Assembly (NCBI GenBank): GCA_013399305.1 | Contig: VXAI01000191.1 | Span: 579,191-643,190, forward strand | DNA length: 64,000 bases | Source: Rostratula benghalensis | Taxonomy: Eukaryota > Chordata > Aves > Charadriiformes > Rostratulidae | Reading direction: 5' to 3' | Shown: positions 1 through 10,559 of the stretch, one piece after another | How positions within the stretch are numbered: the stretch's first letter is position 1 | Layout: each line of letters opens with the position of its first letter | Position numbers and translations under genes: made by a program | The notes under the pieces: generated by a model | The model's database searches: none | What the model saw: only the letters and a program-made list of their open reading frames with translations | What the model was told of the DNA's origin: nothing

Positions 1-890
1 TTCCTCCCAGATCTTGTTGCCAATTTTATGTCTTGTTTGCTAACTAAAATTTTCATACAGAAATAAAGTCTTGTATGAAAAAAGAATTAATGAATAAGAA
101 TATTATGTTGACTGGTTGATAATATTGCCTTTCTGGTGGCTAATGAGTCCCATACCTTTGCGGTATTATAATTACCAATAATAATAATAAAAAAGGTACT
201 AAATTGCATTTCCCTGTTAATTTTGAACTTAGATCTGCCTGGTAACTAGCGCACTAGTAGAGCCAGAGTAGTTAGGGAAATACACCAGTGAGGGGGGGGT
301 GAGTTCAATGGCAGGCATGGAGCACTTCATAATGTCCGCAGAAGAAATTTTGCACTGGTTTTGGCTTCTGTTTAGCAAAACATGCAATCAGATGCTTTTA
401 TACACAGTTTAGAAACATACTCACTGGAAACTTTAAAGTTAATCACATGCTTTATCTCTTTGTCATACAGAAGTAAAGGTGAGCAGCCTAGTTTCCTCAT
501 AAAGACACATATGTTGTGCTGGCCAAAGAGTTTTGGACAGTCAGAGGCAAACAGTTCTCCTCTTCTGAGGTATAGTCTTGGTATGTCATGTGTTTTAACC
601 ACGCTAGCTCAAGGTGCTAGCTAAGGTTGGATGATCATCCAGATCCTGTGTAAATAATCCTTTGGAAGAGAAATTCCTTAACAATCCAAGCAGAACTCAA
701 TAGATTTTGTCTTTGATGGGTCTATTTGCATGATTTACCTATTAATAGAGTGCATGTTAGTTCAGCTTTTAAATGTCTGTAACAATTTAATGTCTGAAAG
801 CATTTTCTACCCGTTAAATCACACAAATACGTGTTTCTATTCCCTCCTTTCTCCTACAAAACTGAAAATGCATGCAGAGGGAAGGAGTTG
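1..890. other. Unique AT-rich noncoding DNA
   Basis: I recognise no gene, repeat family or RNA here. Open frames of up to about 80 codons on both strands overlap one another at 372-624, lack any recognisable domain, and look like chance. There is a run of eight or more G near 291-299 and a short ATA/ATAA-rich stretch near 178-193. Confidence 0.7.
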
Positions 891-894
891 TAGG

Positions 895-1170
895 CGTGAG
901 GGCAAATGCGGTCTCAGGTCGGCCACAGTTTTCCTGCAGAAAGATTTGTGAATGCGCTGGTTTTGAAAGATTTTAACCCAGTCAGAAACTGATAGCACGG
1001 GGTAGAGCCAGGCACGCCGCGGGCAGGTGCTGCACAAGCTTCCCCAGCTCAGCCTCTGCCAATGCACGTCCCCCCGACCTGCGGCGCTGCAGCTGTTCCT
1101 CTCCGTGCCAAGTCCTGTGGTGGTGGGTTGGGGATTTGGAAAAACACATTCTCCGCACAAATACGTCGCA
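895..1170. promoter_or_regulatory. CpG-rich patch, possible small regulatory element
   Basis: Counting by hand over 901-1140 gives about 58% G+C and 12 CpG dinucleotides (observed/expected near 0.6). The surrounding DNA is AT-rich and almost free of CpG. The richest part is 1011-1090, with several CpG close together (for example CACGCCGCGGGC). A TATA box or initiator is not evident. The patch could be a small CpG island marking a noncoding-RNA promoter, an enhancer, or a GC-rich old exon. Minus-strand open frames across it (837-1160 and 982-1179) show no recognisable domain. The base composition is seen directly; a regulatory role is inference. Confidence 0.35.
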
Positions 1171-1179
1171 GGTCTCCAA

Positions 1180-3945
1180 AGGGCAGTGAATTAAGCCACT
1201 GTATCACTTCCAGTGTAATGAATTTTTAAATTCCTCTTTCTAAGCACAAAAGCCTCCTGTTTTCCTGCAGGGCACAGCGATGAGTGTCCTTTTCATTCTT
1301 CCTCTGATTTACTGCTACATTTTGATCTTTGCAGCTTTGCTGGAATAGACTACTTTAAAAGATAAGCATACTTATCTGTTAGAAAAAAATAATTTTCTTT
1401 GAACCTTCTTTATCAAATTAACAAGGTGAGAGAGGAAATATTTTAATAATTCAGGGGCAGATTCTCTACCCTTTGAAGAAGTGATGAACTCTCTGTGGTG
1501 TCAGTGATCTAAGTTAGTGCCAACAGCGGGGGTGCTGGAAAGAGATATTTGTCTTATCTGGCTGTTAAAAGAGTACTCATCTCATTAACTGGTTTGATAT
1601 GTGATTTATAATACTACTTATGAGTCTGAAACAACTATATTTTGAAAGAGATCTCAGGTTTTTAAATCTAGGTCACATGTTTCGGTCCTGATTCCACAGC
1701 AGTCTTGTTGAGGAGACGCGAGACTTTAGCTCATTGCTGGCAGTCACCTACAGGATCAGAGTTGTGAGTTGGTTGAGAGTAAAAATGAGTTATGACGACT
1801 TAAAGAACTACCAGAAAGTCTACTGAGTTCACTGATAACTATTCATATTCTGTATAATTTTCAAGCACAGGGATTTAATTTATGCCAGAACTGAAGTGGG
1901 CTCTCTGTGGGTGTGTGGTAGGTGGTCTGGGCTCTGCTGGCATGCATTAGCCAGTTACACCAAAGAGTCATCGTGTTTCCATATTTAAATGTACCGTGGA
2001 TCACCCCTACTGTTGTAGGTGATCTCTAATTCTGAAAAAATTATTTTTTTTTTTTTTCATTCAGGGATAAAAGAAAGATACATTGGTTAACAGTACCATT
2101 CTTGTTTACCACAGTTTCTCACTTGCAGATTTGAACACCGTGGGTAACGATAAGACTTTGAATGACAACTTTGTTGCTGTTCACACTGTCCCTTAGATAA
2201 GAGTTATCAAAAGAGGAGTGGGAAAGGGTTATATGTAAAATTTTTGTTTATTTTCTTGAGGACCAGGTCAAGCTGTGTTCAAAAACCACAACAATCTTCT
2301 CCTTTTGCTCCCTCAAAAGAACCCCCAATCTGCACAAACAATTTTGCACTTTCCATAGAAAGAAAAGATTGATTTTTTCCTTGTTCACTGGTTTTCACTT
2401 TTTTGGTGAATATTCCATTTTATCATATTAAAAACCTATGGCTCCATTTTCTTCATTTAAATGAAAAGAAAATGCTAACATGTTAAGAATCAATAAACTT
2501 GCTTAGAAAAGTGAAAAGTGAGAAGGAAGGTTAGAATATTTATTTATTTTATGGAGATAATATTTTGCAACTGTGGGACACAGGTACCATCACAGGGATA
2601 TTGTGGCCCATCTCAGGTATTCTGCAGAGCTCCTGGTTCTCTTAATATCTTTAGTCACTTGCTGCCTGTTGTTGGGAATTCATTTCAGAAGGGGACCTAC
2701 ACTCAGTGATGTCTGACAATGTTTATTGAAAGCCTGAAACTGTCATTGAGGAAAGCAACAGCCTGTGTACATTTTCTTGATGTAGCAGTAAAGGAAGTAA
2801 CTTTAAATGTTGAAGGTAATATGTTTATAATCCCAAAGCATGGAAATAGAAACGGAGAAAAAGAAGCAAATTCTCTGTTCCCCTTCTCCCCCCAAAGAAA
2901 TTGTAAGACAAAAAAACTACCAACAACACAAATATACCAAAGCAAAATGCCCAAACAATGTTATTCTTATATTCTGAAAATATACAGCACTGATTTGATG
3001 TACATGGGGCATTTTCCATCAGGGAAAGGAAAGTAGCTGAATGAAACATCAAAAATCTATTAGTTGAGGTGGATCCATCTTTAAGAACATGCCAAATGAC
3101 TCAAGGAAGAATTTTTGGAAGTGAAAGAAGTTAGACCATTAACCTTTCCAAAGGGATGTACAAATTTCAGGTTTGAGGTATGCCACAGAGATGAGGAAAT
3201 TCCACTACACTGGGCACATAATAAGAGGAGACCCTTACCCTGAGAAGCTTGTGATGTGAGACGTGTGACCAACAAAGACTGAGAGACAAAATTAAAAGTG
3301 TCTGATATCCAACAAGTAGAGATTCTCTCCTGGTCCCATCCACTGCGTGATCCCCTAATTGGCTGTAGACAGATTACCCATACACTGGGTGATAACTGAG
3401 GAGCAACTGCACTCCCAGGGATGAGTCCCTCCAGCACCTTTTCTTGGTGGTGCTGGCTTGCAGTTGGCAGGACAGAGGAGCTGAACAGCTGTTGGATTCC
3501 TCCTTGCGCAGCTGCTCATATCTGGGTATTTAAGGGCTCGCTATTGTGTGACTTCAGAGGGCATGGAAGTCTTTGGAAGTGCCCCAAAGCTGGCATCCCA
3601 TCCACAGCTGTGAAAAAGTTGGACAAAACTAAGCAGGTAATTAAATCTGCAAGAAATTAACTGTAATATCTTTTGGAGGATTAAATAAAATTGCCTTCAT
3701 CAACTAGCAAAAGAAGAACACATTTTTAATATTTACATTGAATAAAATAGAATTTGGTGATAGATATGTCTTAAAAGACAAATCTCAGAACCTCTTAGAA
3801 ATTCAGAAAACTCCGAATGCTCAACCCAGTTCAGTAACAATAACATCCATAAAAAGCTTTTGAAAAAGACTATTGACCAAAACCACAGGATAACTTCCTT
3901 TCCCTTTAAAACTTGCAAAGTACTTTTAAAACTTTGCCTAATCCC
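1180..3945. other. Unique noncoding DNA
   Basis: I see no gene or clear repeat. A T-run lies at about 2044-2057. Open frames of 105 codons (2719-3036, +) and 118 codons (3081-3437, -) have no domain, no codon signature and no splice context, so I treat them as chance. The stretch 3190-3300 faintly resembles the flank of an old amniote SINE or LINE (CCTGAGAAGCTTGTGATGTGAG) but is too decayed to call. Confidence 0.65.
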
Positions 3946-3946
3946 C

Positions 3947-3993
3947 ATTGAAGTCAAAGTGAGTTTCACCATTAGTTTCAGTGAAATCGGAAA
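3947..3993. repeat. Remnant of old palindromic amniote repeat
   Basis: The sequence CCCATTGAAGTCAAAG, followed by GTTTCACCATTAGTTTCAGTG and ATCGG, matches the layout of a common sauropsid repeat. In that repeat, as I remember it, 'cccattgaagtcaatggga' is followed by a short spacer and its inverted copy. Both arms are recognisable but have several substitutions each, consistent with great age. The family name is not certain. Confidence 0.4.
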
Positions 3994-4255
3994 CAGTCTA
4001 AGATGTATTATTTACTGAAATTAAAATGACAGCTTGTAGTTTACATTATGTAGCAGATGTAGTGGCAACGCTTGTTTGGCAAATCTGAAATAGTTTTTAG
4101 GCAACTCAGTAAAGTTTATCGCCTTTATAGACTAATGTGTATTGCTCCCCCAACATGCTTACCATGCAAATTAAACCTCTGTAGGGATAGGAAATGTTAT
4201 TAACAGTCACACATGGAAGCCTTCTGGAAGTGTAGACCTTTCAGCATGTATCAAT

Positions 4256-4760
4256 TTCACAGAATCACAGAATCTTCATGGTTGGAAGGAAGCTTTGAGA
4301 TCATCAAGTCCAACCATAACAAAAACCAACCAACCAAAAAACACCAAAAAAACCTCCACACCAACCCCCCAAAACCCACCACCACCCACTGACAACACCA
4401 CACTCGAAAAAACCAGCAAGCACTGCACCCAACAGTTTCAGGCACTAGATCATGCTCTGAAGTGCCACATCTACATCTGTCTTAAATACCTCCAGGGATG
4501 GTGACTCCACAACCTCCCTGGGCAGTCTGTTCCAGTGCCTGAACGCCCTGTCAGTAAAGTAATTCTTCCTTTTATCTAATCCAAACCTCCCCTGCTGCAA
4601 CTTCAGACCATTTCCTCTGGTTCTGTCATTATTCACTTGGGAGAGGAGGCCAACACTAACCTCTATAACCTCCTTTAAGGTAGTTGTAGAGGACAATGAC
4701 ATCTCCCCTCAGCCTCCTCTTTTCCAGACTAAACATGCCCAGTTCCCTCAGCCTCTCCTA
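4256..4760 (-). mobile_element. CR1 LINE, 5'-truncated 3' end
   Basis: A CR1 non-LTR retrotransposon lies on the minus strand, so its 3' end is at the left. The left end carries the inverted CR1 terminus (TCACAGAATCACAGAATC, then GGTTGGAAGG and ATCATCAAGTCCAACC). A reading frame at 4445-4702 on the minus strand encodes the end of ORF2, including [20 protein letters not shown], the conserved C-terminal block of CR1 polymerase. The copy is about 500 bp against a full length of about 4.5 kb, and it breaks off at the right after the 'cagttccctcagcctctcc' block, a typical 5' truncation from incomplete reverse transcription. The 3' UTR contains an A/C-rich stretch (separate entry). It cannot move by itself. 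Confidence 0.95.
4309..4390. repeat. G-free A/C-rich stretch inside the CR1 3' UTR
   Basis: These 82 bases contain no G and only four T. The sequence is built from AACC/CCAA-like and A-run/C-run units and sits between the CR1 3' terminus and the start of the conserved C-terminal coding block. Read in the element's own orientation it is G/T-rich. It is probably an expansion of a naturally A/C-rich variable part of the CR1 3' UTR. Confidence 0.85.
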
Positions 4761-4764
4761 CTAT

Positions 4765-5830
4765 TTGAAGAATAGTAAGAGGCTGCATGGGGTATTGTCT
4801 GGCATAGACTTTGCACATAGAGGACAATCACAAAAAAAGCATCTGAAAATGTGTAGACTTTAATGCCACAAAGGAAGTCAACAGCAAAGAAAACAGCAGA
4901 GAAGCAGGACATCCTTCACAACTGGACTTCATCCTCTCATTCATTGTCCTGGAACTCAGTAACACTAGATGAAATTCATCCCAACTTCAGCAGCCAGTAT
5001 AAGCTCCAGGTTCCTTCTCTTGTCAAACTGTGCAGGAAATGGGCTTCCTCTACAGTACCCACCTCTTCCCGCTGACTGTAGGGGCAATGAAGAAGATGAA
5101 CTTAGGCTACAAATGTAACACTGAGATGGCCAAAGAGAAATGAATCCTTCCCCTTTGGATTCTGCCAACTGAAAATGCTGCATTCATGAGAATATTTAAC
5201 AGTTTTCCTGCTCATTAGATCTAATGCTCACTGAAATCACTAGAGAAATTTCTACTGGTTGCAGTGAGTGCCTCTGCTTGCCTTTGATTTCTGCATTCAT
5301 CTACAGTAACCAGTAATAGATTTCTTATTTGTTGTAGCAGTAGATTATCACTGTTACAGCTCCGTTCATGGTGAAGTGCAGCCTTGAATGCATAACCCAG
5401 GAACACTATTTTTTTTCCTAATAGGATGGCATTAGTTGCTTCTTTAGGCAATGCAGCAACAGGACTGAAATCATGGCGTGTATGTACACTTTAAAAGTGG
5501 GATCAGCTAAGGTCTTACCCAATGCAGTTTTAAACCCTTGTATGTGAAGAATTCAGCACAGTATACTCTTACTGAATAAAAGCAGCCCCCTGACACTTAA
5601 TAATCTGCTTCAACTCATGCATTAACACTATAAAAACAGTTGATTTAGTAACATTAAACTACAAAACTTAACTATGAAGCATTAACAGGATATGTTTTTC
5701 TTTCTGTACATCTCCACTAACCTTACAGCAGAAGAACTGGTGGCTCAGCAACAAGTAAACATGTCACCTGGGGACAAGATACATGAAGCTATTGACAATC
5801 ATGTTCTATCAGTTGACGCAACTGCACATT
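4765..5830. other. Unique noncoding DNA
   Basis: I recognise no gene or repeat. Short frames at 4863-5075 (+) and 5221-5451 (-) have no known motif. Confidence 0.65.
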
Positions 5831-5834
5831 AGGG

Positions 5835-5873
5835 AAATTACATCCTTACTATTTTAACGTAAGGATGTAATTT
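5835..5873. repeat. Perfect 15-bp inverted repeat (hairpin)
   Basis: The left arm AAATTACATCCTTAC (5835-5849) is exactly matched by its reverse complement GTAAGGATGTAATTT (5859-5873) across a 9-base spacer. Nothing around it looks like a transposon end, and no T-run follows that would suggest a Pol III terminator. It could be a chance palindrome, a small fold in a transcript, or the remains of an inverted duplication. Confidence 0.9.
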
Positions 5874-5874
5874 A

Positions 5875-6985
5875 TTGTCAAGCTGGTCACTAATTTTGCA
5901 GTCTGGTGGGTAACAGAAGATGGGCTGTCTGTTGTGAAAGACTAGACACAATGAGAAGAGCAAAACACCAAAACATCTTGTAAAATTAAGGATGCCCTGC
6001 CTGTTAACATAAGTTCCCAAAGAATGAGCATATGAGGAACAACAATAGCAACAAAAATTAATAGAGTCACTTCCAAAGATGTTCTTCTCCACCACCCAAC
6101 AAGCACACACATCCCTGATCAAATAAATGACAGACACAGAAATACAAGGTGATCAATTACAACTTAAAAAGAAGACATGTCTTGTAAGATGTTTATTGTA
6201 ATTAGCAAATAAAAAAGCCCATGACCATTAGCCAAGGTGAGTACTATAAAATACCAGTGTGTAGGGGACAGAGCATAAAAGAGACTAGCAATTGCGAAGC
6301 TGCTAAAATATAAAACTTTCTAACCTCTTCAGATTAGGTTGGCCTTTGCTTACATGTGTGGTTACTGGTATGTGTTCTGAAAACCACCAGCCAAAAAAGG
6401 GTCCATATTATGTAGTGTATCTCTTTTAAGATGTATGCTTAGTTTAGAGTAGACCAAAGCCTGTGCTTTTGCATAGTTATGTACTATAACATTCAGAAGT
6501 TGAAGGAGCAGCTTGCAGTGGCTCACATTGCTTTCTAGCATTTGTAAAGGTTTGTTTTGTTTTTGGCTTTTTTTTTTCCAAAATGACAGCCATAAAATAG
6601 ATGTTATTTTTCTAGCCTAGGACGAGCCCAACCCACAGCGATAGTGCTGCCCTGCTATGCCTACCCGAGCTCTCCAAATGATGGAGGATGTCTCTTCAGT
6701 TAAAAGCTGTCTCCTATAAACCCTGCATACTCCGCTAATTATTTTTCTCTCTTTGGTGCAGGACTTCGTTTCTTCATCTCTTTTGCCATTCTTTATCAAC
6801 TCTCTGCAAGAAATTGAGGTTTGCTGAGACCACTAAAGCTGTGTTACTGTACGCTGTTTAGAGTGGATTGACTTGTGTTTCAGAAGCCAAACTGGCAAAG
6901 GATTTGATCTCACATTCTCGGGGTACGTGTCAGAGTAAAAGTGGTGAAAACATGGCATTAAAGCAGTAAAGAAGGGGACCCAATT
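5875..6985. other. Unique noncoding DNA
   Basis: No gene or repeat family is recognised. A 99-codon minus-strand frame at 5838-6137 overlaps the hairpin and has no domain. A T-rich tract lies at about 6553-6580. Confidence 0.65.
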
Positions 6986-6989
6986 TAGA

Positions 6990-7390
6990 GGCAGGAAGCC
7001 AGATGTTAATTAATAAAACCAACATAACAGGGCTGTTTGGCTTGCCGAGAACATTCTCTCAGCTGCCTGTTTGTAGGCTGTTCCCCAGTTAATCAGTTCT
7101 GCCGCATTAAATTTCTTTAAAAGAAATTTTCTTCCCTGGTTGCTTAGATCCCTGTTGAATGAAGCTCAAAGCTCTGTGAGGGGTGGTGAGCCAGGCCAGC
7201 GAAAGTAATTTATAGAACGTTACAACTCTACTACTACCTTCAGCACAGTTCAATTTACATCTGCAAATGTCCTTGCCTGTTTCACACAGACAATTAGGCT
7301 TATTTTGTGTGTAGAGCTTGCTCAGATGGCTCTACCCGTCGGGAGCAGGGCGAGTTTTCATTTGTCAAGCTGAATTGGTACAATCCCTGG
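6990..7390. other. Candidate conserved noncoding block
   Basis: This stretch is less simple in composition than its surroundings. It contains several motifs typical of vertebrate enhancers: AT homeodomain cores (TTAATTAAT near 7006), E-box-like CAGCTG near 7060, and a near-perfect palindrome at 7109-7129. No open frame of note is present. Conservation cannot be judged from one sequence, so this is inference only. Confidence 0.2.
7109..7129. repeat. 10-bp palindrome
   Basis: AAATTTCTTT (7109-7118) and AAAGAAATTT (7120-7129) are exact reverse complements around a single central A. Short AT-rich palindromes are common by chance. It is noted because it lies in the middle of a candidate conserved block. 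Confidence 0.85.
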
Positions 7391-7394
7391 AGCA

Positions 7395-8165
7395 AGGATG
7401 CAATAGTGCAGATATGGCCATATTGCTTCTTATGTAGCTTCTTCCATACACATAGGTGAAAGTGACTGAAACAATATGCCTTAAAATCATTGAGTTGCCC
7501 TTAATTTCCTATCATTTCAATCTCCCAGGAACAGTTTTCATGCTGTATATTATTTAAACCAGAATAAAACGTTGTTTTCAGCTGTTCACTGAAGAGAGTT
7601 AGGGACCAGCAAAGGAGAATGTAGAAGTTTATTAATCAATAAAATCTTTATTAATTGAATTAAGTGGGTTATTTCTCTATCAAACATACTTTAAATAATT
7701 CTCTAGTGCCTAGAGACTTTTCCATTTCGTACTAGAATGAGCAAGTATTAGTATCAAAGAGACATTCTGCTTCAGAGTTTACGTCTTAGCATATATTTGT
7801 TTAAATTCACAGGCTACCTGAATGGTGCAACTAATTTATGTATTCTTTTAGAATGTATTCTTTCAGAATCTACTATTTGATGATAATAATTTAATAAAGT
7901 AGATGGTCTATCTCCCTTCAAGCAATGCTATAAGATTTTTCTGCAGATATGTGAGTGAAACCTAGCCTGATGGAAAGTGGTGTGCTCTGAAGGACTTGGG
8001 GGGCAGGGTCCAAAGTGGCCATGCTCATGCCATTGCAACCAACTGGGGAGTAAGCCAGGCCAAATGCGACAAATGTTCCTTAGCCACCTCCCAAGACATG
8101 AACTGAAGACCAACCACCTCAAGAGTATGTAGACAAATGCATCCAGCTGGTGAAAAAGCAGTAGG
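7395..8165. other. Unique noncoding DNA
   Basis: No gene is recognised. The last part (about 7930-8165) directly precedes the CR1 endonuclease fragment and may be decayed 5' CR1 sequence, but I cannot align it by eye. The small minus-strand frame at 7928-8122 has no known motif. Confidence 0.55.
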
Positions 8166-8169
8166 AACT

Positions 8170-8282
8170 GGAGCTCAGTATCCAGTCAGAAAGATATGAT
8201 GTCATAGGAATAGCTGAAACGTGGTGGCACAACTTGCATGACTGGAGGATCATGATGAATGGCTATAGGCTGTTTTATAAAA
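8170..8282 (+). mobile_element. CR1 LINE fragment: ORF2 endonuclease domain
   Basis: Read on the plus strand from 8192, an uninterrupted frame gives RYDVIGIAETWWHNLHDWRI, followed by a MNGYRLF block. This is the CR1/L3 apurinic endonuclease motif, usually written Y-D-x-I-x-I-T-E-T-W-W-D, which contains the catalytic glutamate. Only about 35 codons are recognisable. The fragment is followed at once by a CR1 segment in the opposite orientation, and the RT core that should come next is absent. Confidence 0.8.
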
Positions 8283-8520
8283 CAACCCAGTGTCCTGTTG
8301 GCTTTCTTTGCTGCGGCTGCAGCACACTGTACACTTGTATTGAACTTGTTGTCTACCAGGACCCCCCCAGTACCTTTCCAGAGCTCTTCTCCCCAGCTGG
8401 GTAGATTCCAGCCTGTGGATGTACTCCTGGATTGTTTTCCCACATGCAAGACCTTACACTATCCTTATTGAACTTCTTAAGATTCTTGTTCGCACACTCT
8501 TTCACCTTATCCAGGTTGAG
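8283..8520 (-). mobile_element. CR1 LINE fragment, inverted ORF2 RT/C-terminal part
   Basis: On the minus strand this encodes the CR1 block that follows the RT catalytic core: a match to MHLG...NNPG, then a recognisable VLVDNKFN segment, an Ala-rich AAAAAKKANRTLGC segment, and stop. In an intact CR1 this part lies downstream of the endonuclease and upstream of the 3' block found next door at 8521-8857. Here it lies between those two but is inverted. It contains an 8-C run at 8361-8370. Confidence 0.85.
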
Positions 8521-8857
8521 AAAAGACGCCTTATAGAGACCTTATCCCTAGGTTCAAGTATGTAAAGGGTGACTACAAAGAAGGTGGAGACTCCCTTGTT
8601 ACAAGGAGTCACACTGAAAAGACTGAAGGGCAACAGGTACAAGTTACTCCTGAAGAGATTCTGACTGGACACGAGAAAAATTTTCCCCAGTGAGAACAAT
8701 CACCCATTGGAATAATGGGTTACCCAACATTGGGAACTTTTAAGATTCAACTGGGCAGGGTGCTGGGCCATCTTGTCTAGACTGTGCTTTTGCAAAGAAA
8801 GGTTGGACCAGATGATCCTTGATCTCCCTTCCAACCTGATATTCTATGATTCTATGA
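8521..8857 (+). mobile_element. CR1 LINE, 3' end
   Basis: This is plus-strand CR1 sequence from the last part of ORF2 (decayed, with stops) through the 3' UTR. It reaches the diagnostic terminus: AGGTTGGACCAGATGATCC, CCCTTCCAACCTGATATTC and a TATGATTCTATG tail. The left end begins exactly where the inverted fragment ends, in the right register for the element. That suggests the three pieces at 8170-8857 come from one rearranged insertion rather than three independent ones, though nested insertions cannot be excluded. Confidence 0.92.
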
Positions 8858-8859
8858 AT

Positions 8860-10025
8860 TATTCAGAGGACTATGGGCAAGAATAATTTAATAGCCATTT
8901 GATGTCATTCATGGGTCAGCAAAGTGTAGGGCTTCTGTCACTATATGGAATTCAGAGTCTCAAATTATTGCATTTCAAAGTTATCAGAGAGGATGCCTCA
9001 CAGGTAGAAAGCAGAACATGTTAGACTTTCAGACATAGGTGAGATTACAATAGAGGTGGAAACTGGAGACACACGAATGCTCCTACAGCAGTGGGATTTA
9101 AGACACGCATGTTGATCCCCAGGATATCATACTGGTTAACTTGGGCAGCTTCCTGCTTTGCTCTTGGGGAACACCAGTCTGAGGTACTGCAGTCTCCTTG
9201 TAAGTTATTTAAGATTCCTCCACACTTACATTTAATTCTGGACTGTGGATTTCATAAATTGTGCTGGACATTTGTGGCCCTTTGTAGGGCTAGAGCAGTA
9301 CTGTTCACTCAGATTTTGGTCCCTGGGATGACAGTGTCCTTACTGAGGCAACTCAGCTGATAAGCTTTTTGATAATTTATCAGCTTGATACTTTGCACAA
9401 ATAAAGTTTTTCCAAAGATGAATAATGACAATGATGAAGGACATTCTTTCTGTTTACTAAAAATGGAGCAAACAACATTTTCTACATCAAGCTTTACACA
9501 GATGCTGGGAAGTCAGAAATCTCAGCAGAAAGCTCTGTTCTCTGTCACACACAGAGAAAAGGATGACAGCAAAATCTAGTGAGCCTTGATTTTGGAAAGG
9601 AAAACCTTTTATTTTCCCTTTAATGATTTCAAATTCTTTGGGGGAAAAACTAGGAGGGTGGGAGGAAGAGCAAAGAAGGGGTCAACACCTTTGAGTGATA
9701 AGATAACATTTGTATGGGGGATGGCAGAGTACCAGGAAAAAGGCAGTAGATAATGGTATTTCTTTTTAAAAGGAAAGAATAATTGCAAAAACTGGTTTAT
9801 TAAATAAAACATAAGCTGAGCATTCTTAGAAAGCCTCAAGCATCCTACCTGGGGCAAGTTCATGATATGGTTGCATTGGTACTTGCAATGGTTCTGGTCC
9901 ATGGTAATAAAATCGAAGGAAATGCCCCCATTAACACTAACAAGCTTTGGATAAGACCCCTGATGAATTGTGCTGCTCACTGGCTTATAGCTCAGCTACA
10001 CTAGCTGTCAAACAACCAAAAAGTC
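8860..10025. other. Unique noncoding DNA
   Basis: No gene or repeat family is recognised. A 123-codon minus-strand frame (9609-9980) and an 89-codon plus-strand frame (9091-9360) have no domain, codon signature or splice context, so I take both as chance. A 9-bp hairpin (AGCTGATAA ... TTATCAGCT) lies near 9355-9385. Confidence 0.65.
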
Positions 10026-10029
10026 TCTC

Positions 10030-10465
10030 CCCTGGGTAGCTTGGCATATAACCCTTAGGTATCCTTACAAATCAACATGGGGAATGACACACAAAGAAAG
10101 GAAAACGGGCATTTCTGATGTCAGACACCATCCGTCTTCAATTAAGTTAGCTTCCGAAATGTTTCAAGTATCCAGGCTCTTTCTGAAAGCCCAATTGACC
10201 CAGAAGCCTCTAACAAAGCAATCCTTAAAACCAGCCACATCGTAAGTTTGTTTGCTTGATGGGGGGTTCTTAATGCCATAAACTCAGTGCAGAAGTTAAT
10301 AATTTCATACATTATTGCTTTGAATATGCAACAGAAAACTCAAGGCAGCTGTTTGAACTTCCCTTTAAAAGAGGACAGATTGCCTTTATTGTGTGCACTA
10401 CTTCATGGCTTGTTTGAGGCCAGGGCAATTATGGGATGAATGACTTCCCTTTAGCTGCTGATGTG
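10030..10465. other. Candidate conserved noncoding block
   Basis: This is a stretch of balanced composition without repeats or long frames. It contains homeodomain-like and POU-like sites (for example TTAATAATTTCAT near 10295 and GAATATGCAA near 10322). The resemblance to vertebrate conserved noncoding elements is an impression only. Confidence 0.18.
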
Positions 10466-10470
10466 TAGGC

Positions 10471-10540
10471 TTGTTGTGTGTGTATTGTTTTGGACTTTTT
10501 GTTGTTGGTTTTCTTTGTTTTATTTTGTTTTGTTTTTAAT
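10471..10540. repeat. T/G-rich low-complexity tract
   Basis: The tract consists of TTGTTGTGTGTG-like sequence followed by TTTTG/TTTTA units. It has no coding potential and no sign of a poly-A tail of a retrotransposed copy on the opposite strand. Confidence 0.7.
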
Positions 10541-10559
10541 GAAACTGGAGGCCATGTGA

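Noticed and set aside
3190..3300. Possible old SINE/LINE flank (CCTGAGAAGCTTGTGATG)
   Set aside because: Only one short block resembles the remembered consensus. It could be chance.
4295..4504. Pro/Thr-rich frame (+) that looks like a mucin-like peptide
   Set aside because: The Pro/Thr/Lys/Asn bias comes from the A/C-rich stretch of a CR1 3' UTR.
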